Made by a program: the position numbers and the translations under genes. Under the pieces are notes generated by a model. The model did not search any database and was not told where the DNA came from. It saw nothing but the letters and a program-made list of their open reading frames with translations. Of a stretch of DNA of 48,076 nucleotides, positions 31,614 through 40,169 are shown one piece after another. The number at the start of each line of letters is the position of its first letter. Within the stretch, counting starts at the first letter, position 1. Origin of the DNA: FEB-35 sp050263095 (GTDB lineage: Bacteria > Desulfobacterota > Deferrimicrobia > Deferrimicrobiales > Deferrimicrobiaceae); assembly GCA_050263095.1 (NCBI GenBank), contig JBLNEW010000035.1, positions 1-48,076 of the forward strand, in the 5' to 3' direction.

Positions 31614-32613
31614 CGGTCGCCTTCCTCTTACGCAGCTCCAAAAGGCCGTCCAGGAGGTCGGTCAACCCTTCCCCGGTGACGGCGGAAATATAATAGACGC
31701 TGGCGGCCGGCGTATTCAACTGTGCGGCGGCTTTTTCCGCGGATTCCCGCGCCCCGGTGAGGTCCATTTTGTTGAACGCCAGGATCGTCGGTCTTTCGGA
31801 CAGTTCCGGCCTGTACTTCTCCATCTCCTCCCTGACGATGCGGAACGCCTCCGCCATCTTCGCATGGGGGAGTGAGGCGTCGATGACGTGCACGAGCCCT
31901 TCCGTCCGCTCGGCGTGCTTCAGGAAGCGATGGCCCAGCCCCGCCCCGCGATGCGCGCCCTCGATCAGCCCGGGGAGGTCCGCCACCACGAACTCCTCGT
32001 CCCGGTGCGTCACCACTCCCAGAACCGGAGAAAGCGTGGTGAAGGGGTAATCGGCGATCTTGGGCCTCGCCTTGGAGATCCTGGACAGGAGCGTCGATTT
32101 TCCGGCGTTGGGCAGCCCGACCAGCCCGATGTGCGCGATAAGCTTGAGGGTAAGCAGCAGCCTGCGCTCGACTCCCGGCTTGCCGGGGTCCGCGCGGTCC
32201 GGCGCCTGGTTGGTGGAAGTCGCGAAGGCGGAGTTTCCCCGCCCTCCGCGCCCGCCGGCCGCCGCCAGGAATTCGTCCCCTTCGTTCGTGAGGTCGGCCA
32301 GGACCTCTCCGGTTTCTGCGTCCTTTACGATGGTCCCCGGCGGAACCGATATCACGAGGTCGGGGGCGTTCCTGCCGTACATGTTTTTCCCCATGCCGTG
32401 CTGGCCCAGCCCGGCTTTGTAGATCTTCCTGTATCTGAAATCCAGCAGCGTGGAAAGGTGGGGACTGACCCGGAGGACTACGTTCCCCCCGTTTCCTCCG
32501 TTGCCGCCGTCCGGCCCGCCCCTGGGGACGAACTTCTCGCGGCGAAAACTGACGCACCCCCGTCCGCCGTCCCCCGAGCGGACGGTGATGGCGGCTTCGT
32601 CAATGAAGGGCAT
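31603..32613 (-). CDS. obgE: GTPase ObgE/CgtA
   Basis: A 336-residue Obg GTPase acting in 50S assembly and stress response. The glycine-rich Obg domain (FIDEAAITVRSGDGGRGCVSFRREK, GGPDGGNGGNGG) precedes the G domain with G1 GLPNAGKST, G3 DLPGLIEGAHRGAGLGH and G4 NKMD. There is no long OCT tail. It follows rpmA by 14 bp, in the nearly universal order rplU-rpmA-obgE. Confidence 0.97.
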   Translation of the reverse strand: MPFIDEAAITVRSGDGGRGCVSFRREKFVPRGGPDGGNGGNGGNVVLRVSPHLSTLLDFRYRKIYKAGLGQHGMGKNMYGRNAPDLVISVPPGTIVKDAETGEVLADLTNEGDEFLAAAGGRGGRGNSAFATSTNQAPDRADPGKPGVERRLLLTLKLIAHIGLVGLPNAGKSTLLSRISKARPKIADYPFTTLSPVLGVVTHRDEEFVVADLPGLIEGAHRGAGLGHRFLKHAERTEGLVHVIDASLPHAKMAEAFRIVREEMEKYRPELSERPTILAFNKMDLTGARESAEKAAAQLNTPAASVYYISAVTGEGLTDLLDGLLELRKRKATDAT

Positions 32614-32627
32614 GAAGAGGGAAGGGC

Positions 32628-32885
32628 TTACGAAAACGCGAGGACGGATACCCTCTTCCGGTCCTTGCCGAACCGGTTGAATTGCACCGTGCCGTCGATC
32701 AGGGCGAAAAGGGTGTGATCCTTGCCCATGCCGACGTTGTCTCCGGGGTGCACGGCCGTTCCCCGCTGCCTGACGATGATCGATCCGGCGGTGACGTGCT
32801 GTCCCCCGAAGCGCTTGACGCCCAGCCGCTTGCTCTGGCTGTCGCGCCCGTTCCGGGAACTGCCGACCCCTTTTTTATGCGCCAT
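32628..32885 (-). CDS. rpmA: 50S ribosomal protein L27
   Basis: An 85-residue protein: MAHKKGVGSSRNGRDSQSKRLGVKRF, GSIIVRQRGTAVHPG and VGMGKDHTLFAL. The N-terminus begins directly with AHKK, without the cleavable extension seen in Firmicutes. The ATG at 32885 has GGAGGGAAGG upstream. It lies 28 bp after rplU. Confidence 0.97.
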   Translation of the reverse strand: MAHKKGVGSSRNGRDSQSKRLGVKRFGGQHVTAGSIIVRQRGTAVHPGDNVGMGKDHTLFALIDGTVQFNRFGKDRKRVSVLAFS

Positions 32886-32913
32886 ATTATATGACCTTCC
32901 CTCCGGGGGGGGA

Positions 32914-33228
32914 TCACCCCACCCGGATCTCCTGGACTGAGAGCCTGGTAAACGGCTGGCGGTGTCCGTGCTTCCGCGCAAATCCTTTCCGCCGCTTGTA
33001 CTTGTAAATGACGATCTTCCTTGCCTTCCCGTCGCCGAGGGACTGGCAAACGACCTTCGCGTTCGGGACGGTCGGGGTCCCGACCGTAGTTCCGCCGTCG
33101 GAGGAAACCAGCAGCACGTCGGTGAGCTCCACGGTCGCCCCGGCCTCTACCGGGAGCTTTTCCACGTTCACGATGTCTCCGGGGGAAACCCGCAACTGCT
33201 TCCCGCCGGACCTTACCACGGCATACAT
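32914..33228 (-). CDS. rplU: 50S ribosomal protein L21
   Basis: A 104-residue protein: MYAVVRSGGKQLRVSPGDIVNVEKL at the start, GTPTVPNAKV, and KIVIYKYKRRKGFARKHGHRQPFT near the end. First gene of the long minus-strand unit and directly behind its promoter, with about a 30-base leader and a GGGGGG ribosome site. Confidence 0.97.
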   Translation of the reverse strand: MYAVVRSGGKQLRVSPGDIVNVEKLPVEAGATVELTDVLLVSSDGGTTVGTPTVPNAKVVCQSLGDGKARKIVIYKYKRRKGFARKHGHRQPFTRLSVQEIRVG

Positions 33229-33251
33229 TTATGGACCCCCCGTATTTCCGC

Positions 33252-33294
33252 AATCGGAATTGCATAATATAAAAGACTGCATATGAGCTGTCAA
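33252..33294 (-). promoter_or_regulatory. Strong sigma70 promoter and leader of the rplU operon
   Basis: TTGACA (33294-33289) and TATATT (33271-33266) with exactly 17 bp between them, a near-perfect vegetative promoter reading into rplU. The expected start is near 33258. The early leader has a short GCAAT-TCCG-ATTGC hairpin, which could be a site for translational feedback; that role is speculative. Confidence 0.88.
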
Positions 33295-33314
33295 CTCCGA
33301 AATTCCCGTTAATG

Positions 33315-33333
33315 ATGGTATATTTTATACCAT
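33315..33333. promoter_or_regulatory. 19-bp perfect palindrome, candidate operator
   Basis: ATGGTATA-TTT-TATACCAT: two perfect 8-bp arms around a 3-bp centre, 35 bp before the flavoprotein ATG and 105 bp before rplU. Size, AT-richness and position fit the binding site of a dimeric repressor or activator, and it also contains a -10-like TATATT. No regulator gene lies next to it. Confidence 0.55.
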
Positions 33334-33367
33334 TCCATGAGCGCGAAGGGAAAGGTCGCCTGATCGC

Positions 33368-34363
33368 ATGAGGAAGGACGTACTGATCGTCGGGGGGGGG
33401 CCCGCCGGCCTGCTGCTGGCGCACCAATTCCAGGAGCACGGTATCGAATACCAGATCCTGGAGAGGGGGAAGGTGGCGCAGTCGTGGCGAGCGATGCGGC
33501 CGGGCATGGTGCTCCTGTCGCCCGCGGTGCCGGGGACCGACTGGACCTCGCTTACGCTTAAGCATCCGATGTGGGCGCTTCCAGGAGTGCGGAAGCCTTT
33601 TCCGACCCGGGAGGATTTCCTCTGCTACGTCGAGGCGTTCTCACGGGAACATGCGCTGAGCATCGGCGAGAACGTCGCGGCGACCAAGGTGACTCCGCTG
33701 GAGGGCGGATTCCTCGTCTCCACAACGGTGGGAGAGATCCGGAGCCGCTTTCTCGTCCTGGCGTCAGGCGCCTCTACCGCGCCCGCAATTCCGGATATCC
33801 CCGGCATACATTCGAACCCCTATATTGTCCACTCGTGCGATTTCGTCCACTGCATGGCATACGCGGGAAAGCGCGTCCTCATAATCGGCGGCGGCAACTC
33901 CGCGGCGGAGATCGCGATCGAACTGGCCGGCACGGCAAGGGTGACGTTGTGCACCCGCAGCCCCATGAGTTACTTCAGCGAGACGGGAGAGCTGGACGAC
34001 ATCCGGGGGTCGTCGGAAAGCGTGCTAAAGGAGCTGATAAGGTTCGGGATCATTCACCTGCGCGAGTCCGACCCGGCAGCGTCGATCGGGCACCGCCGGG
34101 TGCGCTTCCTTTCGGGCGACGAGCGGGAATTCGACTGGATCATATGCGCGACCGGCTACCGGCCGAAATGGATCGACGTCGATGGCGCCGGCCTGCAGGC
34201 GGACCGCGACGGATACCCTGCGATCTCCGCCGTGGGGGAGTCGAGCGTCCCGGGCCTTTACGTATGCGGATCGCTCGCGCGGTTCAACCGCCGGTGCGCC
34301 TTCATCCACGGCTTCCGCAACTACATCGAGAAGGTCTTCTGGGACATCGCCGACCGCCTCTAG
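33368..34363 (+). CDS. FAD/NAD(P)-dependent oxidoreductase, CzcO/YpdA-like
   Basis: A 331-residue two-dinucleotide-binding flavoprotein. FAD motif: VLIVGGGPAGLLLAHQF (near residue 5). NAD(P) motif: VLIIGGGNSAAEIAIELA (near 178). ATGYRPKWID near the end is the typical ATG motif. The layout matches YpdA (bacillithiol disulfide reductase) and CzcO-like monooxygenases; no CxxC redox pair is seen and the Baeyer-Villiger fingerprint is missing. The reaction is therefore open. It is a single gene, divergent from the ribosomal operon and convergent with yifB, and the palindrome upstream suggests its own control. The ribosome site before the ATG is weak. Confidence 0.8.
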   Translation: MRKDVLIVGGGPAGLLLAHQFQEHGIEYQILERGKVAQSWRAMRPGMVLLSPAVPGTDWTSLTLKHPMWALPGVRKPFPTREDFLCYVEAFSREHALSIGENVAATKVTPLEGGFLVSTTVGEIRSRFLVLASGASTAPAIPDIPGIHSNPYIVHSCDFVHCMAYAGKRVLIIGGGNSAAEIAIELAGTARVTLCTRSPMSYFSETGELDDIRGSSESVLKELIRFGIIHLRESDPAASIGHRRVRFLSGDEREFDWIICATGYRPKWIDVDGAGLQADRDGYPAISAVGESSVPGLYVCGSLARFNRRCAFIHGFRNYIEKVFWDIADRL

Positions 34364-34371
34364 GCGCATGG

Positions 34372-34393
34372 GGCGCCGTTAGCAATCGGCGCC
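34372..34393. other. Stem-loop between convergent genes
   Basis: GGCGCCG and CGGCGCC form a 7-bp perfect stem with an 8-base loop between the flavoprotein stop and the yifB stop. There is no T run on either side, so it may be a weak or Rho-type end signal for both converging transcripts. Confidence 0.4.
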
Positions 34394-34411
34394 TCGCACC
34401 GCACGGCCGGT

Positions 34412-35968
34412 TCATGCCGGCGCCGCACGGCCGTTCTTTCCTTCGCCATGCGCAGCGAAATCGGGCAACCGGTACTGGACCGCTTCGGCGACATGCGGCA
34501 GCGACACGGATTTCTCCCCCGCAAGGTCCGCGATGGTGCGGGCGACGCGGCAAACCTTGCATAGCGCCCTGCCGGACAGGCCCAGGCGGTCGGCGGCCCG
34601 GGTAAGGAACGAGCGGGCCTCGGGCGAGAGGTGGGAGGCCAGCTCGGAAAAAGCGGCTCGCGCCGTTCCGTTTGCCCGGCAGGCCCTGCCCGCGAACCTC
34701 CTTTCCTGGATGCTCCGGCACCGCTTCACGCGCTCGCGCACCGTTGCGGAATCCTCGCCGGACGCGGCCCCGCCCCAGTCCTCGCCTGCCATCGGAAGGA
34801 CGGAAACCGACAGGTCGATCCTGTCCAGCAGCGGGCCGGAGAATTTCCGGGCGAACCTGGAAAGAAGGGGAGGGGGGCACCGGCAGATCCGCCTTGGATG
34901 GCCGAGGTTACCGCAGGGGCAGGGATTGGCGGCCGCCACCAGCAGGAAGCGGCAAGGGAAACGGTAAACGCTGCCCGCGCGCGCGATGCGGATTTCTCCC
35001 GACTCGATGGGCTGTCGCAGCGCCTCCCTCGCCTCCCGCCGGAATTCGGAGAATTCGTCTAGGAAAAGGACCCCGCCGTGCGCGAAGGATATTTCTCCCG
35101 GGCGCGGAGGGTTCCCGCCTCCGATCAGCCCGGCGGGAGTGGCGGTGTGGTGGGGGACACGGAATGGCCGCCGGGTGATCAGACGAGGCCATGGCGGCTC
35201 CCCGGCCGCGCTGTACACCTGAGCCGTCTCCAGCGCCTCTCCCTCATCGAAGTCTGGCAGGATGCCCGGGACCCTTTCGGCGAGCATCGTTTTCCCGCAC
35301 CCCGGCGGGCCTATGAGCAGCAACGCGTGGCTTCCAGCCGCCGAGATCTCCAGCGCCCTGCGGGCGACCGCCTGCCCGACGACTTCGCGAAGGTCCGGAA
35401 ACGGGGTCTCCTCCATGGGGGGGAAACCGTTGAAATGCAATCCCCCCGCGGACGCCGCGTCTCCGGTGAGGGCGGAGACCGCGTCGCGCAAAGTAGCCGC
35501 CGGGAGGACGTCGATGCCCGGAACCAGCGACGCTTCGGCTGCGTTGTCTGACGGGACCATGATCCCCGAAAGTCCGAGCCGGCGCGCGAGAAGCCCCTGG
35601 GATAGCACTCCGCGGACCGGCTTCAAGGATCCGTCAAGCGATATCTCCCCGGCGATGAGGTGCTTCCCGAGGACGTCTCCGGGGATGGCTCCCTCGGCGC
35701 AAAGGATGGAAAGTGCGATGGGCAGGTCGAGGAGCGCTCCGTCCTTCCGGATGTCGGCGGGGGCCAGGTTGATGGTCACTTTCCTTCCGGGGAAGGGAAG
35801 GCCGGAGTTGCGGATGGCGGCGCGGATCCGGTCCGCGCTCTCCCGCACTGGCCCTCCCGGCAGCCCCACGACGGTGTAGGACGGAAGTCCCTGGGAGATG
35901 TCCGTTTCCACCTCGACGGGTACGGCGTCGATCCCCAGCATGGTCGTTGAACGGGCGCGCACGAGCAC
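34412..35968 (-). CDS. YifB/ComM family Mg-chelatase-like AAA+ ATPase
   Basis: A 518-residue protein of the YifB/ComM family. ComM is a hexameric helicase that helps branch migration of incoming DNA during transformation. The N-terminal Lon-protease-like domain starts TTMLGIDAVPVEVETDISQGLPSYTVVGLP, the ATPase has GPPGCGKT (Walker A), VLFLDEFSEF (Walker B) and AAANPCPCG, and a C-terminal helical domain follows (RVARTIADLAGE). The likely start is GTG 35968 (GTGCTCGTG, after AGAGGTGG); ATG 36007 would add 13 residues. ComF is also encoded in the window, but no pilus or DNA-uptake genes are. Confidence 0.92.
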   Translation of the reverse strand: MLVRARSTTMLGIDAVPVEVETDISQGLPSYTVVGLPGGPVRESADRIRAAIRNSGLPFPGRKVTINLAPADIRKDGALLDLPIALSILCAEGAIPGDVLGKHLIAGEISLDGSLKPVRGVLSQGLLARRLGLSGIMVPSDNAAEASLVPGIDVLPAATLRDAVSALTGDAASAGGLHFNGFPPMEETPFPDLREVVGQAVARRALEISAAGSHALLLIGPPGCGKTMLAERVPGILPDFDEGEALETAQVYSAAGEPPWPRLITRRPFRVPHHTATPAGLIGGGNPPRPGEISFAHGGVLFLDEFSEFRREAREALRQPIESGEIRIARAGSVYRFPCRFLLVAAANPCPCGNLGHPRRICRCPPPLLSRFARKFSGPLLDRIDLSVSVLPMAGEDWGGAASGEDSATVRERVKRCRSIQERRFAGRACRANGTARAAFSELASHLSPEARSFLTRAADRLGLSGRALCKVCRVARTIADLAGEKSVSLPHVAEAVQYRLPDFAAHGEGKNGRAAPA

Positions 35969-36114
35969 GCGAACACCACCTCTTTGCCGGTCATCGGTCG
36001 GCTTCATCCGGCGCAATGGGAAGGAAAGCAATCGGCGTGCCGCGTGCAGGGGCCGAAAACCGGACGCCGCCTCACGGGACGTTCTTGCGCATTGCGCGAT
36101 GGCTAATGTACCGG

Positions 36115-38181
36115 CTAGCCGGATCCGGGGCGGGGGATATCCCGGCGCAGCCGCCAGGCGAGCCGTGCGGCCTCCCTTGATTCGGCAGGCGAAAGGGGGA
36201 GCGGCCCGAACCGGTCCCTGTGGTACAGCTCGAGGAACCGGGACGCGTCGCCAGCGAGCGCCTGCTTCCGCCGGGATGCGCCGAGAAGCATCTCCTCCAT
36301 CGTGGTTCCCGGGGAGCGCCTGAGCCCGCGGGCGGCCATGCGGCGCAGCAGCAAGGCGTACGGCCTGGGGGGGCGCGCAACCTCCGTCTCCGTCCCGGCG
36401 GGCGACTTCCCGCGCGGGCCCGCCCGGAGAACTTTCCGGAGAATGACCGCGAGCAGGAGCAACGGAAGGATTACGGCGGCCAGCAGCCCGGCCCTCAGGC
36501 GGAAATCGACCCCCGGTGCGAACGCGCGCAGCAAGCCCGCCCTCGCCCGCCTTAAGCCGGCCCACCCCTTGGACACACCCTCCGCCTGCATCTTGAGGGA
36601 ATAGTCGACGACGTACTTGTTCCACCGCTGCCGCGCCCAGTCGATGTATATGCTCAACTTGCCGGTCCGGGCGAAGAAGGGGGATTGCTCGCCGAGGGGT
36701 GGCGTGGCGTCCAGCGTCACCCACCCTCCATCGATCCAGGCTTCCGTCCATGCGTGCGCATCGGACTGCCGGACGATCAGGTATTTCCCCACGTCGCTCC
36801 ATTCCCCGCCCAGATAGCCCGCCGCCACGCGGGCGGGGATCCCCGAGGCGCGCAGCAAGATCGCAAGCGCGGTGGCATAGTGCTCGCAGAAGCCCGCCTT
36901 ACTGACGAACAGGAAATCCCGGATCGAGGAGGCGGGATCGGCTATGGTGTACCGGTAGCCGGTCCGGAAATGCCGCAGTGCCAAATCCGCCCTTTCGGAG
37001 TCCGATTTTCCTTCCGCGGTGATCCTGCCCGCAAGCGCGCGGATGTCGTCCCACCCCGGCGGCAGCTCCAGATGCTCGCGCTCGCGCGGCGATCCGGCGA
37101 TGCGCACTCCCGGCGCCTCGTCGATGAAGTACAGGCGATAGCGCAGGGCCGAATGCCCCGGATGCGACAGGTGGAAGCTGCCTTCCTCCTCCATCCAGAT
37201 TTCGCCCAGGCTTCCCTCGAACATCACGGGATTTCCGTATGCGAACAGGACCGGACTGTCCATCGCCTCCATGGTGATCTCCGCCGCGGAGTGGCGGATG
37301 CCCTGGCGGAAGGGCGCGACCATGTACGTGAAACCTGCCCGCGCGACGCGCTGGCGGGGACCCCAGGACCTTTTCCACTTCGTCCCGTCGAACCGCGAAT
37401 ACGCGGCCCCCCGCAGGTACAGGGAAAGCGGGGAAGCTCCCGCGGGAAGCGCGGGGAATTCCACCCGCGCCACCACGCGCCTGTCGGTTTTTATCCCTGT
37501 AACGTCCGAAAGCGAGATGGTGTCCGAGAAGCCGGTGATCCCCTCCGACCTGGCCAGGCGGCGCAGGATCTGCCCTATGCCTATCCTCGGGGTAACCGCG
37601 AACAGGATAGCCGTGACGATGAAGCCGCCCGCTGCCGAGAAGAGGAGAATCTTCGCCGCGAAACGGGGATGCACCGAGCGGGCTGCCTCGCCTTCCTCCT
37701 CCCGCTGCTCTGTCTGAAGGGCCCACATGCCGCCGGCGCACAGTCCCAGATACAGGAATGCGAAGGCGGCGAACTGTATCTCGGTGGTCGTCGCCGCCGA
37801 GGCCAGAAATTCCAGGAAGGAGATGGCGCATAGCTGCCATCCGTCGCGCGAGTTCTTGGGAAGCAGGAATTTGATCGATTGGATCCCCAGCACCAGCACG
37901 GAAACCGAGAACAGCAGGTCCTGGCTGCCCAGAAGCATGTCGGCGACGGAAGCCGCGACGGCGAGCGAGACGAGCGGGACGGTGAGCCGCCGCAGTCCCT
38001 CGCGGGGTGCGCCGGCGCGGTCGAGGAAAACTCCCGCTGCGAACGCCGCCGCGGATGCCAGCAGTGCCGGGCGGGACACGTCCGTCAACAGGGCAAGCAG
38101 GAGAAGCCCGCAGGCCCACTGCGCCCGCAGGACCCACCGGAGGAGCCCCGCCGGGGGAGCTTTGGCTTGCCCGCCGTTCAT
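36115..38181 (-). CDS. Transglutaminase-like membrane protein, TgpA family
   Basis: A 688-residue membrane protein. Five or six N-terminal helices (to about 215) lead to a DUF3488-type region, then a transglutaminase-like domain with intact triad C432 (KAGFCEHYATA), H476 (SDAHAWTEAW) and D491 (TLDATPP). A further helix (about 565-590) and a DUF4129-type tail follow. In Pseudomonas the homologue TgpA is essential and periplasmic; the reaction is not established. The ATG at 38181 overlaps the DUF58 stop. The order MoxR-DUF58-transglutaminase is a widely conserved trio. Confidence 0.9.
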   Translation of the reverse strand: MNGGQAKAPPAGLLRWVLRAQWACGLLLLALLTDVSRPALLASAAAFAAGVFLDRAGAPREGLRRLTVPLVSLAVAASVADMLLGSQDLLFSVSVLVLGIQSIKFLLPKNSRDGWQLCAISFLEFLASAATTTEIQFAAFAFLYLGLCAGGMWALQTEQREEEGEAARSVHPRFAAKILLFSAAGGFIVTAILFAVTPRIGIGQILRRLARSEGITGFSDTISLSDVTGIKTDRRVVARVEFPALPAGASPLSLYLRGAAYSRFDGTKWKRSWGPRQRVARAGFTYMVAPFRQGIRHSAAEITMEAMDSPVLFAYGNPVMFEGSLGEIWMEEEGSFHLSHPGHSALRYRLYFIDEAPGVRIAGSPREREHLELPPGWDDIRALAGRITAEGKSDSERADLALRHFRTGYRYTIADPASSIRDFLFVSKAGFCEHYATALAILLRASGIPARVAAGYLGGEWSDVGKYLIVRQSDAHAWTEAWIDGGWVTLDATPPLGEQSPFFARTGKLSIYIDWARQRWNKYVVDYSLKMQAEGVSKGWAGLRRARAGLLRAFAPGVDFRLRAGLLAAVILPLLLLAVILRKVLRAGPRGKSPAGTETEVARPPRPYALLLRRMAARGLRRSPGTTMEEMLLGASRRKQALAGDASRFLELYHRDRFGPLPLSPAESREAARLAWRLRRDIPRPGSG

Positions 38182-39131
38182 GACGGCCTTCCGTTCGCGG
38201 GCAAGGCGCCGTCGCTTCCGACCAGCGCCAGGAAGGCGAGGGCCCGCTTCCTTCCGCCGCCGCCCGTCGCGTCCACGCCGATACGGTCGCCTGCCCAGAG
38301 GCGGTAAGGCTTCCCTTCCTTTTCGCACCGCAGCACGAATGCGCAGGCCCTTGATATCAAAGGCTCGAACTCATCCGGACGGCACGACGCCGGGATCCGG
38401 AAGTCGGAAACCGGAGCCGCTTCGCTCTCGCGCTCCTTCACCATCCATTTCCCCATCCGCGCCGAGGCCTTCCAGTGGATGTCCCGGACGGCGTCGGCGG
38501 GCATGTGCTCGCGGACGCCGCGGATCGCGCTCCCCTGCCTGCCGGCGGCCGCGGCGCCGCCGTTGACGGCTCGGCTCTCTCCGGCCTCGCCCGCCCCCCA
38601 CGGCTCGGGGTACACAAGGATCGAGGTTTCCGCGGGAGCGTCCATCGATTTTTCGAAAAGCGCGAACGGGAACCTGGTGGAGACAACGCATGAAAGCCGG
38701 GGAAGCGCCCCCCTGCGCCTGGGGATGAAGGAAAGGACGCGGGTCGCCCTGCCGCCGGCGGGAATCTCGGGGAAGCGAGCCGTCAGGGCGGTTTCCCCGA
38801 AGGAGAGGGCCACCGTCAGCGACATCGCGGGAAAGCGCTTCCCCGACGCCATGCACGTCACGGCCAGCAGGCTCTCGCGGGAGGCGAACGCTTCCGAGGC
38901 GGCGATGACCTGCACGGAAACCCCGCGGATGCACCACTCAGAGAGGATGCCCGAGAGGACGATGAGGCTCAAGTTCATGCTGAGGGCGATGTAGAGGAGG
39001 TTGTTCCCCGTGTTGATCGCCGCGACGCCGACGCCGAGCGTAAGGAGCACGAATCCCTTCCCCTCGGTCGTCACCTTGAGCCTGCGCGGTAGCCTGATCC
39101 TCCCGCGAAGCCCGAGGCGGGCCGTTTTCAT
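38178..39131 (-). CDS. DUF58 domain protein
   Basis: A 317-residue protein, two hydrophobic helices near the start (about 27-43 and 45-65), then a soluble domain with the family motif MPADAVRDIHWKASARMGKWMVKE. DUF58 proteins are vWA-like partners of MoxR ATPases. The ATG at 39131 overlaps the MoxR stop and its stop overlaps the transglutaminase start, so the three are made together. Function unknown beyond the MoxR association; a role in envelope protein assembly is usually proposed. Confidence 0.9.
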   Translation of the reverse strand: MKTARLGLRGRIRLPRRLKVTTEGKGFVLLTLGVGVAAINTGNNLLYIALSMNLSLIVLSGILSEWCIRGVSVQVIAASEAFASRESLLAVTCMASGKRFPAMSLTVALSFGETALTARFPEIPAGGRATRVLSFIPRRRGALPRLSCVVSTRFPFALFEKSMDAPAETSILVYPEPWGAGEAGESRAVNGGAAAAGRQGSAIRGVREHMPADAVRDIHWKASARMGKWMVKERESEAAPVSDFRIPASCRPDEFEPLISRACAFVLRCEKEGKPYRLWAGDRIGVDATGGGGRKRALAFLALVGSDGALPANGRPS

Positions 39132-40075
39132 ACCGGCGCGGGGACGGCCTCGAGGATCTCGGAAAGGACCGCCGCCGCGGCCTCGGAGGATGAATCGCCC
39201 CCGGGGGACCCTTTAAGGAAGATTCGGTGGCACAACACGGCGGGAGCCGCTTTCTTGACGTCGCCGGGGACTACGTGATCCCGCCCCGTGAGGAACGCAA
39301 GGGCCTGGGAAGTGCTCTTCAGCCCGATGGCGCCCCGGGGCGACGCCCCGAGCCTCACCGCCGGGTGGGCCCGCGTGGCTTCCGCGATCCGGTGGATGTA
39401 GGAAACGACAGGCTCGCGCACGGCGACCCGGTTCATGAGGGAGCGGCACTCCCTGACGTCTTCGGACCGGAGGACCTGGGGTATCCCGTCACGGCTCGTG
39501 AACAGATTGTTTTCACGGATGAGCAGCAGTTCCGATTCCCGGTCCGGGTAGGACAGCCGCAGCCGCAGATTGAAACGGTCGAGCTGGGATTCGGGCAGGG
39601 GATAGGTTCCGTGCTGGTCGAACGGGTTCTGCGTGGCTATCACCAGGAAGGGGTCGGGAAGGGCGTACGTCCGGTTGTCGACGGTTACCTGCCGCTCGCT
39701 CATCCCCTCGAGAAGGGCGCTTTGCGCCCTGGGATTGCTCCTGTTTATCTCGTCCGCGAGGACGATATTGGCGAACAGGGGGCCGGGGGAGAAGGTGAAG
39801 TTCCGCTTGTCGGCGTCGAATATGTGGACCCCGAGAACGTCCTGAGGAAGCAGGTCGCTCGTGAACTGGATGCGGCGGAACGTCCCCGAGATGCTCGCCG
39901 CGATCGCCCGCGCCAGGGTCGTTTTGCCGGTACCGGGGATGTCTTCCAGGAGAATATGCCCGCCCGCAAGGAACGAAGAAAGAGCAAGCTCCACCGCTTC
40001 CCGCTTTCCGAGAAGAACCGACTCCACGTTGTCGCGCAGGCGGTGCAGCGCCGTTCTGGCTTCGGCGAAATCCAT
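39128..40075 (-). CDS. MoxR family AAA+ ATPase
   Basis: A 315-residue MoxR ATPase: LLEDIPGTGKTTLARAIA (Walker A), IVLADEINRSNPRAQSALLEGM (Walker B), VIATQNPFDQHGTYPLPESQLDRFNLRL (sensor and arginine finger) and GASPRGAI (sensor 2). MoxR proteins act as chaperone-like motors for vWA partners, here probably the DUF58 protein. The ATG at 40075 fits the family start (MDFAEARTALHRL), though its ribosome site is poor; longer in-frame starts add unrelated residues. It is divergent from radC; no clear promoter is visible in the 94 bp between. Confidence 0.92.
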   Translation of the reverse strand: MDFAEARTALHRLRDNVESVLLGKREAVELALSSFLAGGHILLEDIPGTGKTTLARAIAASISGTFRRIQFTSDLLPQDVLGVHIFDADKRNFTFSPGPLFANIVLADEINRSNPRAQSALLEGMSERQVTVDNRTYALPDPFLVIATQNPFDQHGTYPLPESQLDRFNLRLRLSYPDRESELLLIRENNLFTSRDGIPQVLRSEDVRECRSLMNRVAVREPVVSYIHRIAEATRAHPAVRLGASPRGAIGLKSTSQALAFLTGRDHVVPGDVKKAAPAVLCHRIFLKGSPGGDSSSEAAAAVLSEILEAVPAPV

Positions 40076-40169
40076 ACCATTATTATCGCCGAAAGAAATC
40101 GGTTCTCCCGGGTTTTTTTGGAATGGAAGTTGAAGGATCCCCATACCGTTGCCAGGAGGGCAGGGGTCG

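Noticed and set aside
35969..36802. N-terminal extension of the YifB frame to 36802
   Set aside because: The extra 260 or so codons overlap the transglutaminase gene antisense and have no family similarity; family start fits 35968.
40076..40169. T-rich tract after CCCGGG between the MoxR and radC genes as a terminator
   Set aside because: The stem would be only three base pairs and the position, between divergent genes, does not call for a terminator.
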